Source of the DNA: Candidatus Equicola faecalis
GTDB taxonomy: Bacteria; Bacteroidota; Bacteroidia; Bacteroidales; Bacteroidaceae
Direction of reading: 5' to 3'
Assembly: GCA_018065185.1 (NCBI GenBank)
Contig: JAGHTU010000063.1
Location: 1-55,392 of the forward strand
Length of the DNA: 55,392 nucleotides
The translations under genes were made by a program, and so were the position numbers. The first letter of the stretch is position 1, and every line of letters begins with the position of its first letter. The notes beneath the pieces were generated by a model that saw only the letters and a program-made list of their open reading frames with translations, ran no database searches and was not told the origin of the DNA. Positions 17,024 through 26,477 of the stretch are shown piece after piece.

Positions 17024-18455
17024 CGACTATCTTTTCTTTACGCATTACTATTCCGAGGAACAGGAGAATCAGTATCGTATTGACGAAGATTGCAAGGAAT
17101 GTTTCCAATTTGCGTGTACCGAAATACATTGCAACGAAGAAGACTCCTGCCAATATTACATAAAATGCTATCTCGCCAAGAGGATAAGATATTGGGTTCA
17201 ATCGTTGTCCAAAGATGTACGATAGGAGCATAGTCGTGCCATATCCTGCAAATGCAGCCCATGCACATGCCATATAGCCCATGCTCGGTATAAGTAACAT
17301 ATTCATGATGAACAGCACCACAGCACCGGCAATAGAGAAGAAAGCACCGTAAATGGTTTTATCGATGAGTTTATACCAGAAACTGAGGTTGAACACTATA
17401 CCCATCATCACTTCAGATGCCATTACAACAGGTATTACTCCAAGCCCCTCGCGGTAGCCATGGTTGCCGATAATATATTGCAGGATATCTAGATAGGCAA
17501 TGACACACAGATAAGCTACGAGTGTGAAGATGATGAAGTATTTCATCGCTTTGGCATACAGTTCTTTTGAGTCTTTTTGTCTGGCACTACCAAAGACTAT
17601 CGGCTCGTAAGCATAACGGAACGCCTGTGTGATGAGTGCCATTATCATAGCTATCTTTACACAAGCCTCATAGATGCCCAATTGTGTGCGTCCGTCCTCG
17701 GTCTCCAACACGCGTGGCAACATAATCTGTCCTGCAACCTGATTCAGTATGCCTGCTATTCCGAGCACCAGCAACGGCCATGAATAAGCGAGCATCGAAC
17801 GTGCTATACGCCTGTCAAAGACCCAGCGCACACATGTCCATTCCTGTACCATAAGTAATGAAATGGTGGTAGTGCATATAAGATTGATAATAAACACGTA
17901 TTTTACGTTTATCTCCCAATGAGCATCCTGCATAGGAAAAACAATGAAACACATTATGTTCAAACCTACACTCATGCCGATAAACAACAGCTTGAAGGCA
18001 GCAAATTTATATGGTTTGTGCTGATTCCTCAAATAGGCAAACATTATTGCCTGAAATGCGTCTTGTGCAACACAGAGATACAGCATACCGACATACCATT
18101 TATGCTGTGCGTAACCCAATGCTGTGGCTATTTGGTCAAGGAATACCATCACCACAACGGCAAAGACGAGTGCCACTCCGCCTACAAGAATCAGTGATGT
18201 GGAATATACGCGCTTCTGCTCGGCAGGGTCTTCCGTCTTATTGATAAAACGGAAAAAGGTGGTTTCCATACCGAAGGTGAGTATTACAAGTAGTAATGCT
18301 GTCTGCGCATACAGGTCGGCAATTATTCCATAGTCACTACATTTTGCCAGTGTATAGGTGTAAAGCGGAACGAGCAGATAGTTCAGGAAACGTCCGAGGA
18401 TGCTACTCAATCCATATATTGCTGTGTCTTTGAAAAGTCTTTTTATCGGGGTCAT
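16998..18455 (-). CDS. Polysaccharide/oligosaccharide flippase (MOP superfamily, Wzx-like)
   Basis: The 485-aa polytopic membrane protein starts KDTAIYGLSSILGRFLNYLLVPLYTYTL, the common start of MOP-type lipid-linked oligosaccharide exporters, and has about 12-14 hydrophobic segments. It probably flips an undecaprenyl-linked glycan across the inner membrane. No glycosyltransferase genes lie nearby, so the glycan is unknown. It starts 31 bp after sufD in a translation/Fe-S operon, an unusual place for a surface-glycan flippase. Confidence 0.8.
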   Translation of the reverse strand: MTPIKRLFKDTAIYGLSSILGRFLNYLLVPLYTYTLAKCSDYGIIADLYAQTALLLVILTFGMETTFFRFINKTEDPAEQKRVYSTSLILVGGVALVFAVVVMVFLDQIATALGYAQHKWYVGMLYLCVAQDAFQAIMFAYLRNQHKPYKFAAFKLLFIGMSVGLNIMCFIVFPMQDAHWEINVKYVFIINLICTTTISLLMVQEWTCVRWVFDRRIARSMLAYSWPLLVLGIAGILNQVAGQIMLPRVLETEDGRTQLGIYEACVKIAMIMALITQAFRYAYEPIVFGSARQKDSKELYAKAMKYFIIFTLVAYLCVIAYLDILQYIIGNHGYREGLGVIPVVMASEVMMGIVFNLSFWYKLIDKTIYGAFFSIAGAVVLFIMNMLLIPSMGYMACAWAAFAGYGTTMLLSYIFGQRLNPISYPLGEIAFYVILAGVFFVAMYFGTRKLETFLAIFVNTILILLFLGIVMRKEKIVDAFRTHQK

Positions 18456-18486
18456 AATTGGGGTGTGAGTTTCTGGTTAAGGGTTG

Positions 18487-19191
18487 TTATACGGGTTCGC
18501 TGAGCAGATGAGCATATCGGGATTTATCAGGGATACGGTTCAGCACTTCGCTGATGAACGCACGCTGTAACATTCTTTTTGCATCGGCAAGTGGAATGCC
18601 ACGCTGTTGCATATAAAAGAGAGCCTGTTCGTTAAGCCAACCTACAGTACTTCCATGCGAACATTTCACATCATCGGCATAAATCTCCAGTTCTGGTTTA
18701 GTGAACATTCTGCATGCACGTGATGTACAGAGATTATTGTTAGTCTCGTCCGATATGGTATGTTGCGCACCCTTGCGCACCAATACTCTACCGGAGAATA
18801 CGCCCACAGCCTCATCCGACAACACATACTTATATAGCACACTTGATGAACAATACTGTGCTTGATGGTCAATGTGGATATTGTGTTCCACACGATCTCT
18901 TTCTCCTGCTACTACGCATCCGTTCAACACACATGCTGCGCCATCACCTTCATGACGTATAGAGAGCGATAACGAAGAACTGCCACCCTTTATATTTACC
19001 GAATGGAAGCGAAAGGTACTCTGTTTGTGTTGAACCACAGAAAGAGAGCGTGGTGCGGTATTCATATTATCACTATCTATGATGTTGTAGAAATCCACCG
19101 TCGCACCTTCTTCAAGGCACATCCTCATTTCCGAGGCGGAGAAATCATCTACAATAATCTTATGGTCGTTCTTTCGTATTTCAATCTGCAT
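18487..19191 (-). CDS. sufD: SufD-like Fe-S assembly scaffold protein, short form
   Basis: The 234-aa protein matches the beta-helix core and C-terminal part of SufD (SSVLYKYVLSDEAVGVFSGRVLV ... CSHGSTVGWLNEQALFYMQQRGIP ... AFISEVLNRIP). SufD proteins are usually about 400-450 aa, so the N-terminal half is missing. The ATG at 19191 lies inside the end of sufC (11-bp overlap), leaving no room for a lost upstream part. SufD pairs with SufB on the SufBC2D scaffold. The conserved His/Cys-bearing segment (KCSHG) is retained, so it is probably functional. Confidence 0.82.
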   Translation of the reverse strand: MQIEIRKNDHKIIVDDFSASEMRMCLEEGATVDFYNIIDSDNMNTAPRSLSVVQHKQSTFRFHSVNIKGGSSSLSLSIRHEGDGAACVLNGCVVAGERDRVEHNIHIDHQAQYCSSSVLYKYVLSDEAVGVFSGRVLVRKGAQHTISDETNNNLCTSRACRMFTKPELEIYADDVKCSHGSTVGWLNEQALFYMQQRGIPLADAKRMLQRAFISEVLNRIPDKSRYAHLLSEPV

Positions 19192-19927
19192 TTCTTACCC
19201 AATCAAAACCTTCTGCCTCTATTCTGCGTGATAGTTCCATACCTCCAGTACAGACAATACGTCCCTTATAAAGGATATGTACTATTTCTGGTTGCAGATA
19301 TTCCAATAGCCTTTGATAGTGTGTGATGATGATGCAACTCGTGTCTGCTCGTTTCAGTGAGTTTACACCATCAGCAACGATTTTCATAGCATCAACGTCT
19401 AGACCGGAATCTGTCTCATCCAATATTGACAGTTTCGGCTCGAGCATAGCCATCTGAAATATCTCATTACGTTTCTTTTCTCCACCGGAAAAGCCTTCGT
19501 TTACGGAGCGGTTAGCCAATTTATTGTCAAGTTGCAATAGTGTGCGTTTCTCCTTCATCAATCGGATAAACTCTGCTGCTGTGAGGTCTTTCTCTCCATG
19601 ATAGCGACGTTTACCGTTTAATGCGGCACGCATGAAATTAGTCATTGACACGCCGGGTATCTCCACAGGGTATTGGAACGAGAGGAATAGTCCTTCATGG
19701 GCTCTGTCTTCCGGTTTCATCGATAGAAGGTCTTTTCCATTGAACGTGATAGAGCCTTCTGTTACCTCATACATAGGGTTTCCTGTGAGTACGGCACTAA
19801 GTGTACTTTTCCCAGATCCGTTTGGTCCCATCAAAGCATGCATCTCACCATCACCGATACGTAAGTCAATACCTCTCAATATCTCCTTACCATCGACACT
19901 TGCATGTAAATTCTTTATTTCTAACAT
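19181..19927 (-). CDS. sufC: SufC ATPase of the Fe-S cluster assembly complex
   Basis: The 248-aa ABC-type ATPase has Walker A GPNGSGKST, signature FSGGEKKRNE and Walker B LSILDETDSGLD, all typical of SufC. It energises the SufBCD scaffold during cluster assembly. It is 33 bp downstream of sufB and overlaps sufD by 11 bp. Confidence 0.96.
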   Translation of the reverse strand: MLEIKNLHASVDGKEILRGIDLRIGDGEMHALMGPNGSGKSTLSAVLTGNPMYEVTEGSITFNGKDLLSMKPEDRAHEGLFLSFQYPVEIPGVSMTNFMRAALNGKRRYHGEKDLTAAEFIRLMKEKRTLLQLDNKLANRSVNEGFSGGEKKRNEIFQMAMLEPKLSILDETDSGLDVDAMKIVADGVNSLKRADTSCIIITHYQRLLEYLQPEIVHILYKGRIVCTGGMELSRRIEAEGFDWVRNAD

Positions 19928-19960
19928 TGTCAGTTTTGAATCTTATTTATTTGCTTTTTA

Positions 19961-21394
19961 TCATCCAACAGCGCCTTCAAGCGACACAGAAAGCAATTTT
20001 TGTGCTTCAACGGCAAATTCCATCGGCAGTTTGTTGAGCACATCCTTCGCATAACCATTCACGATGAGTCCGACAGCCTGCTCAGTAGGGATGCCACGCT
20101 GATTGCAATAAAACAGTTGTTCTTCACTAATTTTGCTGGTGGTGGCTTCATGTTCAAAGACTGCAGTAGGATTCTTCACATCAATAGACGGAAATGTATG
20201 TGCTCCGCAGTTACTACCAAGCAACAGCGAATCGCATGAACTGTAATTCCGTGCTCCGTCAGCAGAGGCAGTTGCACGCACCAAGCCACGGTATGAATTC
20301 TGGCTGTATCCGGCACTGATACCTTTACTGATGATAGTGCTGCGAGTGTTTCGCCCGATATGTATCATCTTTGTTCCCGTGTCAGCCTGTTGATAGTTGT
20401 TGGTTAATGCTACCGAATAAAATTCTGCCACAGAATTATCGCCACGCAGGACACATGACGGATATTTCCATGTTATGGCGCTACCTGTTTCCACCTGAGT
20501 CCACGACAGACGGCTTCCGTTGCCCCGCAGATCACCACGTTTGGTTACAAGGTTGAACACGCCCCCCCTTCCTTCAGCATCACCAGGATACCAATTCTGT
20601 ACCGTAGAATATTTGACTTCGGCATTTTCCTTGACAATTATCTCTACAATGGCAGCATGTAACTGGTTTTCATCGCGCATCGGGGCTGTGCAACCTTCTA
20701 GATAAGACACATAGGAATCATCATCGGCAATGATGAGAGTGCGTTCAAACTGTCCTATGTTTCGTGCGTTAATGCGGAAATACGAACTCAACTCCATTGG
20801 GCAACGTACACCTTTCGGGATATAGACAAACGAACCATCTGAGAAGACTGCGCTGTTGAGTGCTGCATAAAAGTTGTCCTTGTATGGCACAACCGTTCCC
20901 AAATACTCACGCACAAGGTCGGGATGGTCTTTCACTGCTTCTCCGAAAGAGCAGAACAAGATGCCTTTTTCCTGCAGTTTCTCCTTGAATGTGGTCTTGA
21001 CACTCACCGAATCCATTATCGCATCCACAGCGACACCTCCAAGTGCCAGACGTTCTTCAAGAGGAATACCCAATTTCTCGAATGTCTTTTCCACTTCGGG
21101 ATCCAATTCCGTGCGTTGCGGTTTCTTTACCGTAGGGTCGGCATAATACGAGATGTCCTGATAGTTGATTTCAGGCAGTTTAAGATGCCCCCATGTGGGC
21201 GGTGTCATCGTGAGCCAATGACGAAAGGCTTTCAGGCGGAAATCCAGTAGCCATTCGGGCTCACCTTTCTTCTGTGAAATGAGCCGCACCACATCTTCAT
21301 TGAGTCCTTTGCCGATGATGTCGGTATGCACATCGGTGGTGAAGCCATATTCATACTGCTTTTCAACTGTCTGTCGTATCAGTTCGTTGCTCAT
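19961..21394 (-). CDS. sufB: Fe-S cluster scaffold protein SufB
   Basis: The 477-aa protein is full length for SufB, with conserved [26 protein letters not shown], and the C-terminal [24 protein letters not shown] block. It forms the scaffold on which clusters are built. It follows infB by 16 bp, the usual Bacteroidales order. The cysteine desulfurase gene sufS, often next to sufD, is absent from this window. Confidence 0.96.
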   Translation of the reverse strand: MSNELIRQTVEKQYEYGFTTDVHTDIIGKGLNEDVVRLISQKKGEPEWLLDFRLKAFRHWLTMTPPTWGHLKLPEINYQDISYYADPTVKKPQRTELDPEVEKTFEKLGIPLEERLALGGVAVDAIMDSVSVKTTFKEKLQEKGILFCSFGEAVKDHPDLVREYLGTVVPYKDNFYAALNSAVFSDGSFVYIPKGVRCPMELSSYFRINARNIGQFERTLIIADDDSYVSYLEGCTAPMRDENQLHAAIVEIIVKENAEVKYSTVQNWYPGDAEGRGGVFNLVTKRGDLRGNGSRLSWTQVETGSAITWKYPSCVLRGDNSVAEFYSVALTNNYQQADTGTKMIHIGRNTRSTIISKGISAGYSQNSYRGLVRATASADGARNYSSCDSLLLGSNCGAHTFPSIDVKNPTAVFEHEATTSKISEEQLFYCNQRGIPTEQAVGLIVNGYAKDVLNKLPMEFAVEAQKLLSVSLEGAVG

Positions 21395-21410
21395 CAGCGA
21401 TGATATATGC

Positions 21411-24161
21411 TCAGAGTTTTTGCTTAATCGTTATCTCCTGGAATGTTTCGATGGTGTCTCCTGGCTGAATATCATTATATCCCACGAGTGAGATTCCACA
21501 TTCAAAGTTGGTTGCCACCTCTTTGACGTCGTCCTTGAAACGCTTCAGCGCAAGGATATTGCCCGTATGCATCACGATACCATCGCGGAGCAGACGTGCC
21601 TTGTCTGTACGGTGTACCTTACCATCAACTACGTATGCACCTGCCACAGTACCAACCTTTGATATGTGGAATACATCGCGCACCTCTATCATGGCGGTAA
21701 CCTCCTCTTTCGTAATCTTGTCAAGCATACCTTCCATAGCAGCCTTCACATCATCGATGGCATCATAGATGACAGAATATGTGTTTATTTCTACATTCTC
21801 ATGTTCCGCCAGTTTGCGTGCTGCCACAGACGGACGCACTTGGAAACCGATAATGATAGCGTTATTGTCGGAAGCAGATGCCATCATGACATCATTTTCC
21901 GTGATTTGTCCTACGCCCTTCATTATGACATTCACCAGAATCTTGTCTGTAGACATCTTGATGAACGAGTCGGCAAGTGCCTCCACCGAGCCATCGGTGT
22001 CGCCCTTGACGATAAGGTTCAGTTCGTGGAATTCCCCGAGTGCTATACGGTGGCCTATCTCCTCGAGTGTCAGGCCCTTGGTTGTGCGCAGTCCCTGCTC
22101 ACGCTGCAATTGCATACGTTTGTTCGTGATTTCCTTTGCTTCCTGTTCACTCTCCATTATGTGGAAACTATCGCCGGCTGTCGGAGCACCATTCAATCCT
22201 GTGATGCTCACAGCCTGTGACGGTCCTGCTTCGCTGACACGCTGGTTTCGCTCGTTAAACATGGCACGAACACGCCCCCAATACGTTCCGGCAAGCACGA
22301 TGTCGCCCTGATGTAGCGTACCATTAGCCACAAGCACCGTACACACATTGCCACGGCCTTTTTCCATCGTTGACTCGATGACGCTACCGGTCGCTTTTCT
22401 ATTAGGGTTGGCTTTCAGCTCGAGCATTTCGGCTTCAAGAAGCACCTTCTCAAGCAGTTCATCCACGCCGATACCTTTCTTTGCGCTTATCTCTTGACAT
22501 TGATACTTACCGCCCCATTCTTCCACGAGCAGGTTCATCTGTGACAGGTCTTCACGTATTTTGTCAGGGTTTGCTCCCGGCTTGTCTATCTTGTTTATGG
22601 CAAACACCATAGGCACGTTTGCAGCCTGTGCGTGTGCTATGGCCTCGCGTGTTGTTGGCATCACACTATCATCGGCTGCGATGATGATGATGGCAAGGTC
22701 TGTCACCTGTGCACCACGGGCGCGCATGGCTGTAAATGCTTCGTGTCCCGGAGTGTCAAGGAAAGTGATTTGCTGTCCACTTTCGAGCGTCACGTTATAG
22801 GCACCGATGTGCTGCGTGATGCCTCCAGCTTCACCTGCGATGACGTGTGTCTTGCGGATATAGTCGAGCAATGAGGTCTTACCATGGTCCACATGTCCCA
22901 TTACCGTGACTATCGGCGCACGTGTGACAAGGCTCTCCTCGTCATCCTCTTCCTCTGTTATAGCCTGTGACACTTCTGCACTTACGTATTCTGTCTTAAA
23001 GCCGAATTCATCGGCAACAATGTTGATTGTTTCCGCATCAAGACGCTGGTTGATAGACACCATCATACCGATGCTCATACATGTGCCTATGACCTTTGTC
23101 ACCGGCACGTCCATCATCGTTGCCAACTCGTTAGCAGTCACAAATTCTGTCAGTTTCAGCACCTTGCTCTCTGCGCGTTCTGCTGCCAGTTCTTCCTGCA
23201 TACGTTCACGCACGCCCTCGCGTTTTTCCTTACGGTATTTGACACCTTTCTTGTTCTGGTTTTTGGAGGTGAGACGCGCAAGTGTTTCTTTCACCTGACG
23301 TGCCACATCTTCCGAGTTTACCTCAAGCGGTTTAGGCTGTTGGCGTTTTTTGTTTTTCTTATCACCGTTGCCAGAGTTGTTGCTTTGACGGATAGCCTCA
23401 TTGATATCGACCCTGCCCTGTGCGATGCGGGTACGTTTCTTTTTCTTTTCAGCATTGGCAGCCTGTTCCTGATGGAGTTTTTCCTCACGCTCCTTACGCT
23501 TTTCTTCTTTCGATTTCTTCTTCGGGCGTGTGCTTTGGTTGATGCTCGTCAGGTCTATCTTACCCATCACCTTCAGCGCAGGCACTTCCGGCACTACCGT
23601 CTCTATCTTTGTCGGCTCAGATGGTTTCTCAGCCTCTTTCTTAGTCTCTTTTGGAGCTTCTACGGTTGGTTGCTTGATGGCCTCTTTAGGATTGTCCTTC
23701 TGATGCTTATCTTTTTTACTGTCGGCTTTCGGTGCGTTTTCGGTTGCCTTTTCCTTCTTTTCAGCCTTTGTTTCTTCTACATTGGCTTTCGCTTTCTCTG
23801 TAGCCTTAGGCTTTTTGCCGACGTTTTCAAGGTCAATTTTCCCGACTGTCGTAAAGCCCTTTAACTCAGGTGCTGTGGTTTCTACTTTCTCCACTTTCTC
23901 CTTACGTTGCTGCAAGGCTTTACGCTGTTCCTCCTTCTGCTCTTCTTTCTTTTCTTTGTGCAGAGAGAGTATCTTTGCTGTTTTAGTGAGCATTTCCTTA
24001 TCGCCACGGAATTCAGTCACGAGCATTTCATACTGCTCATCCGTGATTTTGGCATTCGGATTAGCTTCTATTTCGCTGTCGCCCTTCTTTTGCAGAAACT
24101 CAACAGCAGTCTGAATGCCGATATTCAGCTCTCTTAATACTTTGTTTAATCTAACACTCAT
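21411..24161 (-). CDS. infB: Translation initiation factor IF-2
   Basis: This GTPase (916 aa from ATG 24161) places fMet-tRNA on the 30S subunit. It has an N-terminal IF-2N domain ([15 protein letters not shown]), a long Lys/Glu-rich linker (about residues 85-330), then the G domain with GHVDHGKTS (G1), DTPGHEAF (G3) and NKIDKP (G4), followed by domains II-IV. A second ATG 3 bp upstream (24164) is equally possible. It sits between nusA and sufB. Confidence 0.97.
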   Translation of the reverse strand: MSVRLNKVLRELNIGIQTAVEFLQKKGDSEIEANPNAKITDEQYEMLVTEFRGDKEMLTKTAKILSLHKEKKEEQKEEQRKALQQRKEKVEKVETTAPELKGFTTVGKIDLENVGKKPKATEKAKANVEETKAEKKEKATENAPKADSKKDKHQKDNPKEAIKQPTVEAPKETKKEAEKPSEPTKIETVVPEVPALKVMGKIDLTSINQSTRPKKKSKEEKRKEREEKLHQEQAANAEKKKKRTRIAQGRVDINEAIRQSNNSGNGDKKNKKRQQPKPLEVNSEDVARQVKETLARLTSKNQNKKGVKYRKEKREGVRERMQEELAAERAESKVLKLTEFVTANELATMMDVPVTKVIGTCMSIGMMVSINQRLDAETINIVADEFGFKTEYVSAEVSQAITEEEDDEESLVTRAPIVTVMGHVDHGKTSLLDYIRKTHVIAGEAGGITQHIGAYNVTLESGQQITFLDTPGHEAFTAMRARGAQVTDLAIIIIAADDSVMPTTREAIAHAQAANVPMVFAINKIDKPGANPDKIREDLSQMNLLVEEWGGKYQCQEISAKKGIGVDELLEKVLLEAEMLELKANPNRKATGSVIESTMEKGRGNVCTVLVANGTLHQGDIVLAGTYWGRVRAMFNERNQRVSEAGPSQAVSITGLNGAPTAGDSFHIMESEQEAKEITNKRMQLQREQGLRTTKGLTLEEIGHRIALGEFHELNLIVKGDTDGSVEALADSFIKMSTDKILVNVIMKGVGQITENDVMMASASDNNAIIIGFQVRPSVAARKLAEHENVEINTYSVIYDAIDDVKAAMEGMLDKITKEEVTAMIEVRDVFHISKVGTVAGAYVVDGKVHRTDKARLLRDGIVMHTGNILALKRFKDDVKEVATNFECGISLVGYNDIQPGDTIETFQEITIKQKL

Positions 24162-24187
24162 CAAACACTATATTTTGCGTTACGTAT

Positions 24188-25447
24188 TTATTCCTGTTCA
24201 AATTCTGCTTTAAGCACTTCCAAGAGATGGTCAACCGTTTCTTCTTCAAGGTCGGCATGTTCAACAAGCATTTTGCGTGGCGCGTTAAGTACTTGTTTTG
24301 CTGTGGTCAGTCCAAGGCTCTTAACCTGTTCGATCACCCACGTTTCTATTTCGTCAGCAAATTCATCGATGTAGATATCTTCTTCTTCATCATCGACGTC
24401 TTCGCGATATACATCAATCGTATATTCCGTCAGCATACTTGCCAGTTTGATGTTTTGTCCGCCACGACCTATTGCCAACGACACCTCTTCTGGCTTCATA
24501 TATACCTCTGCTTTATGCTCTTCCTCATTGATGGTGATAGATGATATCTTAGCAGGATTCAATGAACGCTGGATATAGAGCTTAATGTTTGAAGTATAGT
24601 TGATGACGTCTATATTCTCGTTGCCCATTTCGCGCACGATGCCATGCACACGTGAGCCTCTTACGCCTACGCATGCGCCCACAGGGTCAATACGGTCGTC
24701 ATAGCTTTCTACAGCCACCTTGGCACGTTCGCCCGGTATGCGTGACACTTTCTTTATCGTAATCAGACCATCTGCAATCTCTGGCACCTCTTCTTCCAGC
24801 AGACGCTCAAGGAATACAGGTGATGTACGTGACACGATAATCTTAGGATTACCGTTAGTGTTGTCCACCGAATGAACGACACAACGTACAGTCTCGCCCT
24901 TACGATAGTTATCGCTCGGAATCTGCTCGCTCTTCGGTAGTATCAGCTCGTTATTTTCATCATCCACGAGCAACACCTCACGCTTCCACACTTGATATAC
25001 TTCGCCGCTCACTACCTCGCCCACACGCTCTTTATACTTATTATAAAGGTTGTCGTGTTCGAGTTCCAGAATCTTTGACGCAAGTGTCTGACGCAAGTTG
25101 AGGATGGCACGGCGTCCGAACTTGGTAAAATCTACTTCCTCGCTCACCTCTTCATCCACCTCGTAGTCGTCTTCAATCTTACGTGCCTCACTCAGTGAGA
25201 TTTCCTTGTTTTCGTCTCTAACATTCCCGTCTTCCACAACGATACGATTACGGTGAATCTCGAAGTCACCTTTTTCAGGGTTTACGATGACATCAAAATT
25301 TTCATCGCTACCAAACATCTTCGACAGTACGTTGCGAAAACTGTCTTCCAACACACTGACCAGCGTTACACGGTCAATGTTTTTCATCTCCTTAAATTCT
25401 GCAAAGGTCTCAATCATGCTTGGACCTTCATTTTTTCTTGTTGCCAT
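24188..25447 (-). CDS. nusA: Transcription termination/antitermination factor NusA
   Basis: The 419-aa protein has the NusA N-terminal RNA polymerase-binding domain (MIETFAEFKEMKNID), then S1 (GEVVSGEVYQVW) and KH domains (GACVGVRGSRVHGIVREMGNE, AIGRGGQNIKLAS) and an acidic C-terminal helical region. It controls pausing, termination and antitermination. It lies 16 bp after rimP and 26 bp before infB. Confidence 0.96.
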   Translation of the reverse strand: MATRKNEGPSMIETFAEFKEMKNIDRVTLVSVLEDSFRNVLSKMFGSDENFDVIVNPEKGDFEIHRNRIVVEDGNVRDENKEISLSEARKIEDDYEVDEEVSEEVDFTKFGRRAILNLRQTLASKILELEHDNLYNKYKERVGEVVSGEVYQVWKREVLLVDDENNELILPKSEQIPSDNYRKGETVRCVVHSVDNTNGNPKIIVSRTSPVFLERLLEEEVPEIADGLITIKKVSRIPGERAKVAVESYDDRIDPVGACVGVRGSRVHGIVREMGNENIDVINYTSNIKLYIQRSLNPAKISSITINEEEHKAEVYMKPEEVSLAIGRGGQNIKLASMLTEYTIDVYREDVDDEEEDIYIDEFADEIETWVIEQVKSLGLTTAKQVLNAPRKMLVEHADLEEETVDHLLEVLKAEFEQE

Positions 25448-25463
25448 TATATTTAGTTTTTGT

Positions 25464-25922
25464 TTAGAATCTGTATTTCGTATATTTCACCTCGTTCATA
25501 TTGAACACCTTGTCAACATCCACAAGGCGAGCTTTCTTTTTCCCTTCTTCTTTTTGTTTCTCCTGAACGGTTATGGTAAACTCCGGTGAATTGACCTCTT
25601 TGAGTATGCCACGGAGTTTCTTCCCATCCTCAGTGAGCACCTCCACCTGTTTGCCTGTATGGTTCTCGTATTGGCGCACCACTTTGAAAGGCTGTCCCAG
25701 ACCGGCACTGCCCACTTCTAGTTCATAGTCTTCTTCATCACGGTTCAAATGTGCTTCGATGAATTTGCTCAACTCCACGCAGTCTTCTATCCACACACCA
25801 TCCTTATGGTCTATTTCTACAACGATGCGTGCATTTGTGTCCACCTGTACATCTACGAGGAAATACTCACTTCCTTCGAGCCATTGCTCCACAAGGTCTG
25901 TAACAATCTGTTTGTCTATCAT
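25464..25922 (-). CDS. rimP: Ribosome maturation factor RimP
   Basis: The 152-aa protein has the family core FLVDVQVDTNARIVVEIDHKDGVWIEDCVELSKFIE and the EVGSAGLGQPFKV segment. RimP assists 30S assembly. It is first in the long minus-strand run, preceded by a strong promoter and a leader hairpin. Confidence 0.93.
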   Translation of the reverse strand: MIDKQIVTDLVEQWLEGSEYFLVDVQVDTNARIVVEIDHKDGVWIEDCVELSKFIEAHLNRDEEDYELEVGSAGLGQPFKVVRQYENHTGKQVEVLTEDGKKLRGILKEVNSPEFTITVQEKQKEEGKKKARLVDVDKVFNMNEVKYTKYRF

Positions 25923-25948
25923 AATCTTTCTTTTCTATAAAGAAAATT

Positions 25949-25975
25949 GAGAAGCTCTTTTGCTGCGAGCCTCTC
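25949..25975 (-). promoter_or_regulatory. Hairpin in the rimP operon leader
   Basis: In the transcript, GAGAGGCTC and GAGCTTCTC pair with one G-U (arms at 25967-25975 and 25949-25957). The stem lies about 25 nt after the predicted start and 27 nt before rimP. Its role, if any, is unknown; no U-run follows. Confidence 0.4.
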
Positions 25976-25996
25976 AACTTCCACCGAATCTGCGTG

Positions 25997-26027
25997 CAAA
26001 GATAACGCAAGACGAACACATAACAAA
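25997..26027 (-). promoter_or_regulatory. Promoter of the rimP-nusA-infB-suf run
   Basis: On the minus strand TTTG (complement of 26024-26027) and TATCTTTG (complement of 25997-26004) are 19 bp apart, a strong -33/-7 match. The start would be near 25991, about 70 nt before rimP. Confidence 0.8.
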
Positions 26028-26101
26028 ATAAAAAACGATTATTTTTTTTGAGTTGCAAGTCAAAGATGAGACATTTTGCAACCATATAAAAATCGTTTCT
26101 G

Positions 26102-26161
26102 ACCATACTACGCCTCGAAGCTGAGCAACCGAAGCCTCGGTGTTAAACCAACGGAGCCTCC
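26102..26161. repeat. 60-bp leader shared with the element at 55243
   Basis: By hand alignment about 50 of 60 positions match 55243-55302 without gaps, and the last 20 or so are identical (TGTTAAACCAACGGAGCCTC onward). It contains CGAAGC(CT)-type motifs and leads directly into the 22-bp array. Confidence 0.85.
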
Positions 26162-26255
26162 AAATTGTCACGACGATTTACTTAAATTGTCACGACGATT
26201 TACCCAACTTGTCACGACGATTTGACCAACTTGTCACGACGATTTGGAGGCTCCG
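26152..26255. repeat. Array of four 22-bp units between 14-bp inverted repeats
   Basis: Units start at 26162, 26184, 26206 and 26228 (exact 22-bp period). Each has the core TTGTCACGACGATTT and a variable end. The core with flanking AAAT is an imperfect dyad (AAATTGTC-AC-GACGATTT). The array is bounded by CGGAGCCTCCAAAT (26152-26165) and its perfect inverse (26242-26255). It lies between the divergent rimP and 26478 genes. Confidence 0.92.
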
Positions 26256-26352
26256 AGCGGAAGATGGCGAGGCAACGTGCGATTTGGGTTTAATCTGCGA
26301 GCGTAAAATCTGACGAGAACTTAAATTTTTGCGTGCCCAATGCGCATATACG

Positions 26353-26390
26353 AGGAATAAAAAGCATGACTTAAAAAGGAATAAAAAGCA
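26353..26390 (+). promoter_or_regulatory. Direct repeat AGGAATAAAAAGCA upstream of the sugar-acid operon
   Basis: The 14-mer occurs at 26353-26366 and 26377-26390 (24 bp apart), just upstream of the -7 box at 26401. A partial copy (ATAAAAAGCA) occurs near 26435. The position suits regulator binding, but the binding protein is unknown. Confidence 0.5.
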
Positions 26391-26400
26391 GAAAAATTTG

Positions 26401-26408
26401 TACTTTTG
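26401..26408 (+). promoter_or_regulatory. Promoter -7 box TACTTTTG for the operon at 26478
   Basis: TACTTTTG at 26401-26408 fits the -7 consensus, with a leader of about 65 nt. No clear -33 box is present, consistent with activator-dependent expression. Confidence 0.55.
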
Positions 26409-26477
26409 CAGAGAATTGAAAAAAATACCCACATAAAAAGCAAAAAACTAAACAAATAAAATCAAATAACAGAGAAC

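Noticed and set aside
18487..19200. Frameshifted or truncated sufD pseudogene
   Set aside because: sufC runs directly into the sufD start with an intact overlap, so there is no upstream sufD remnant. A natural short form is more likely.
25949..25975. Rho-independent terminator before rimP
   Set aside because: The stem is present but no U-run follows on either strand, so it is recorded only as a leader hairpin.
26162..26249. CRISPR array
   Set aside because: Units are 22 bp and directly abutting, with no unique spacers, and no cas genes are near. The same applies to the arrays at 39606, 39818 and 55303.
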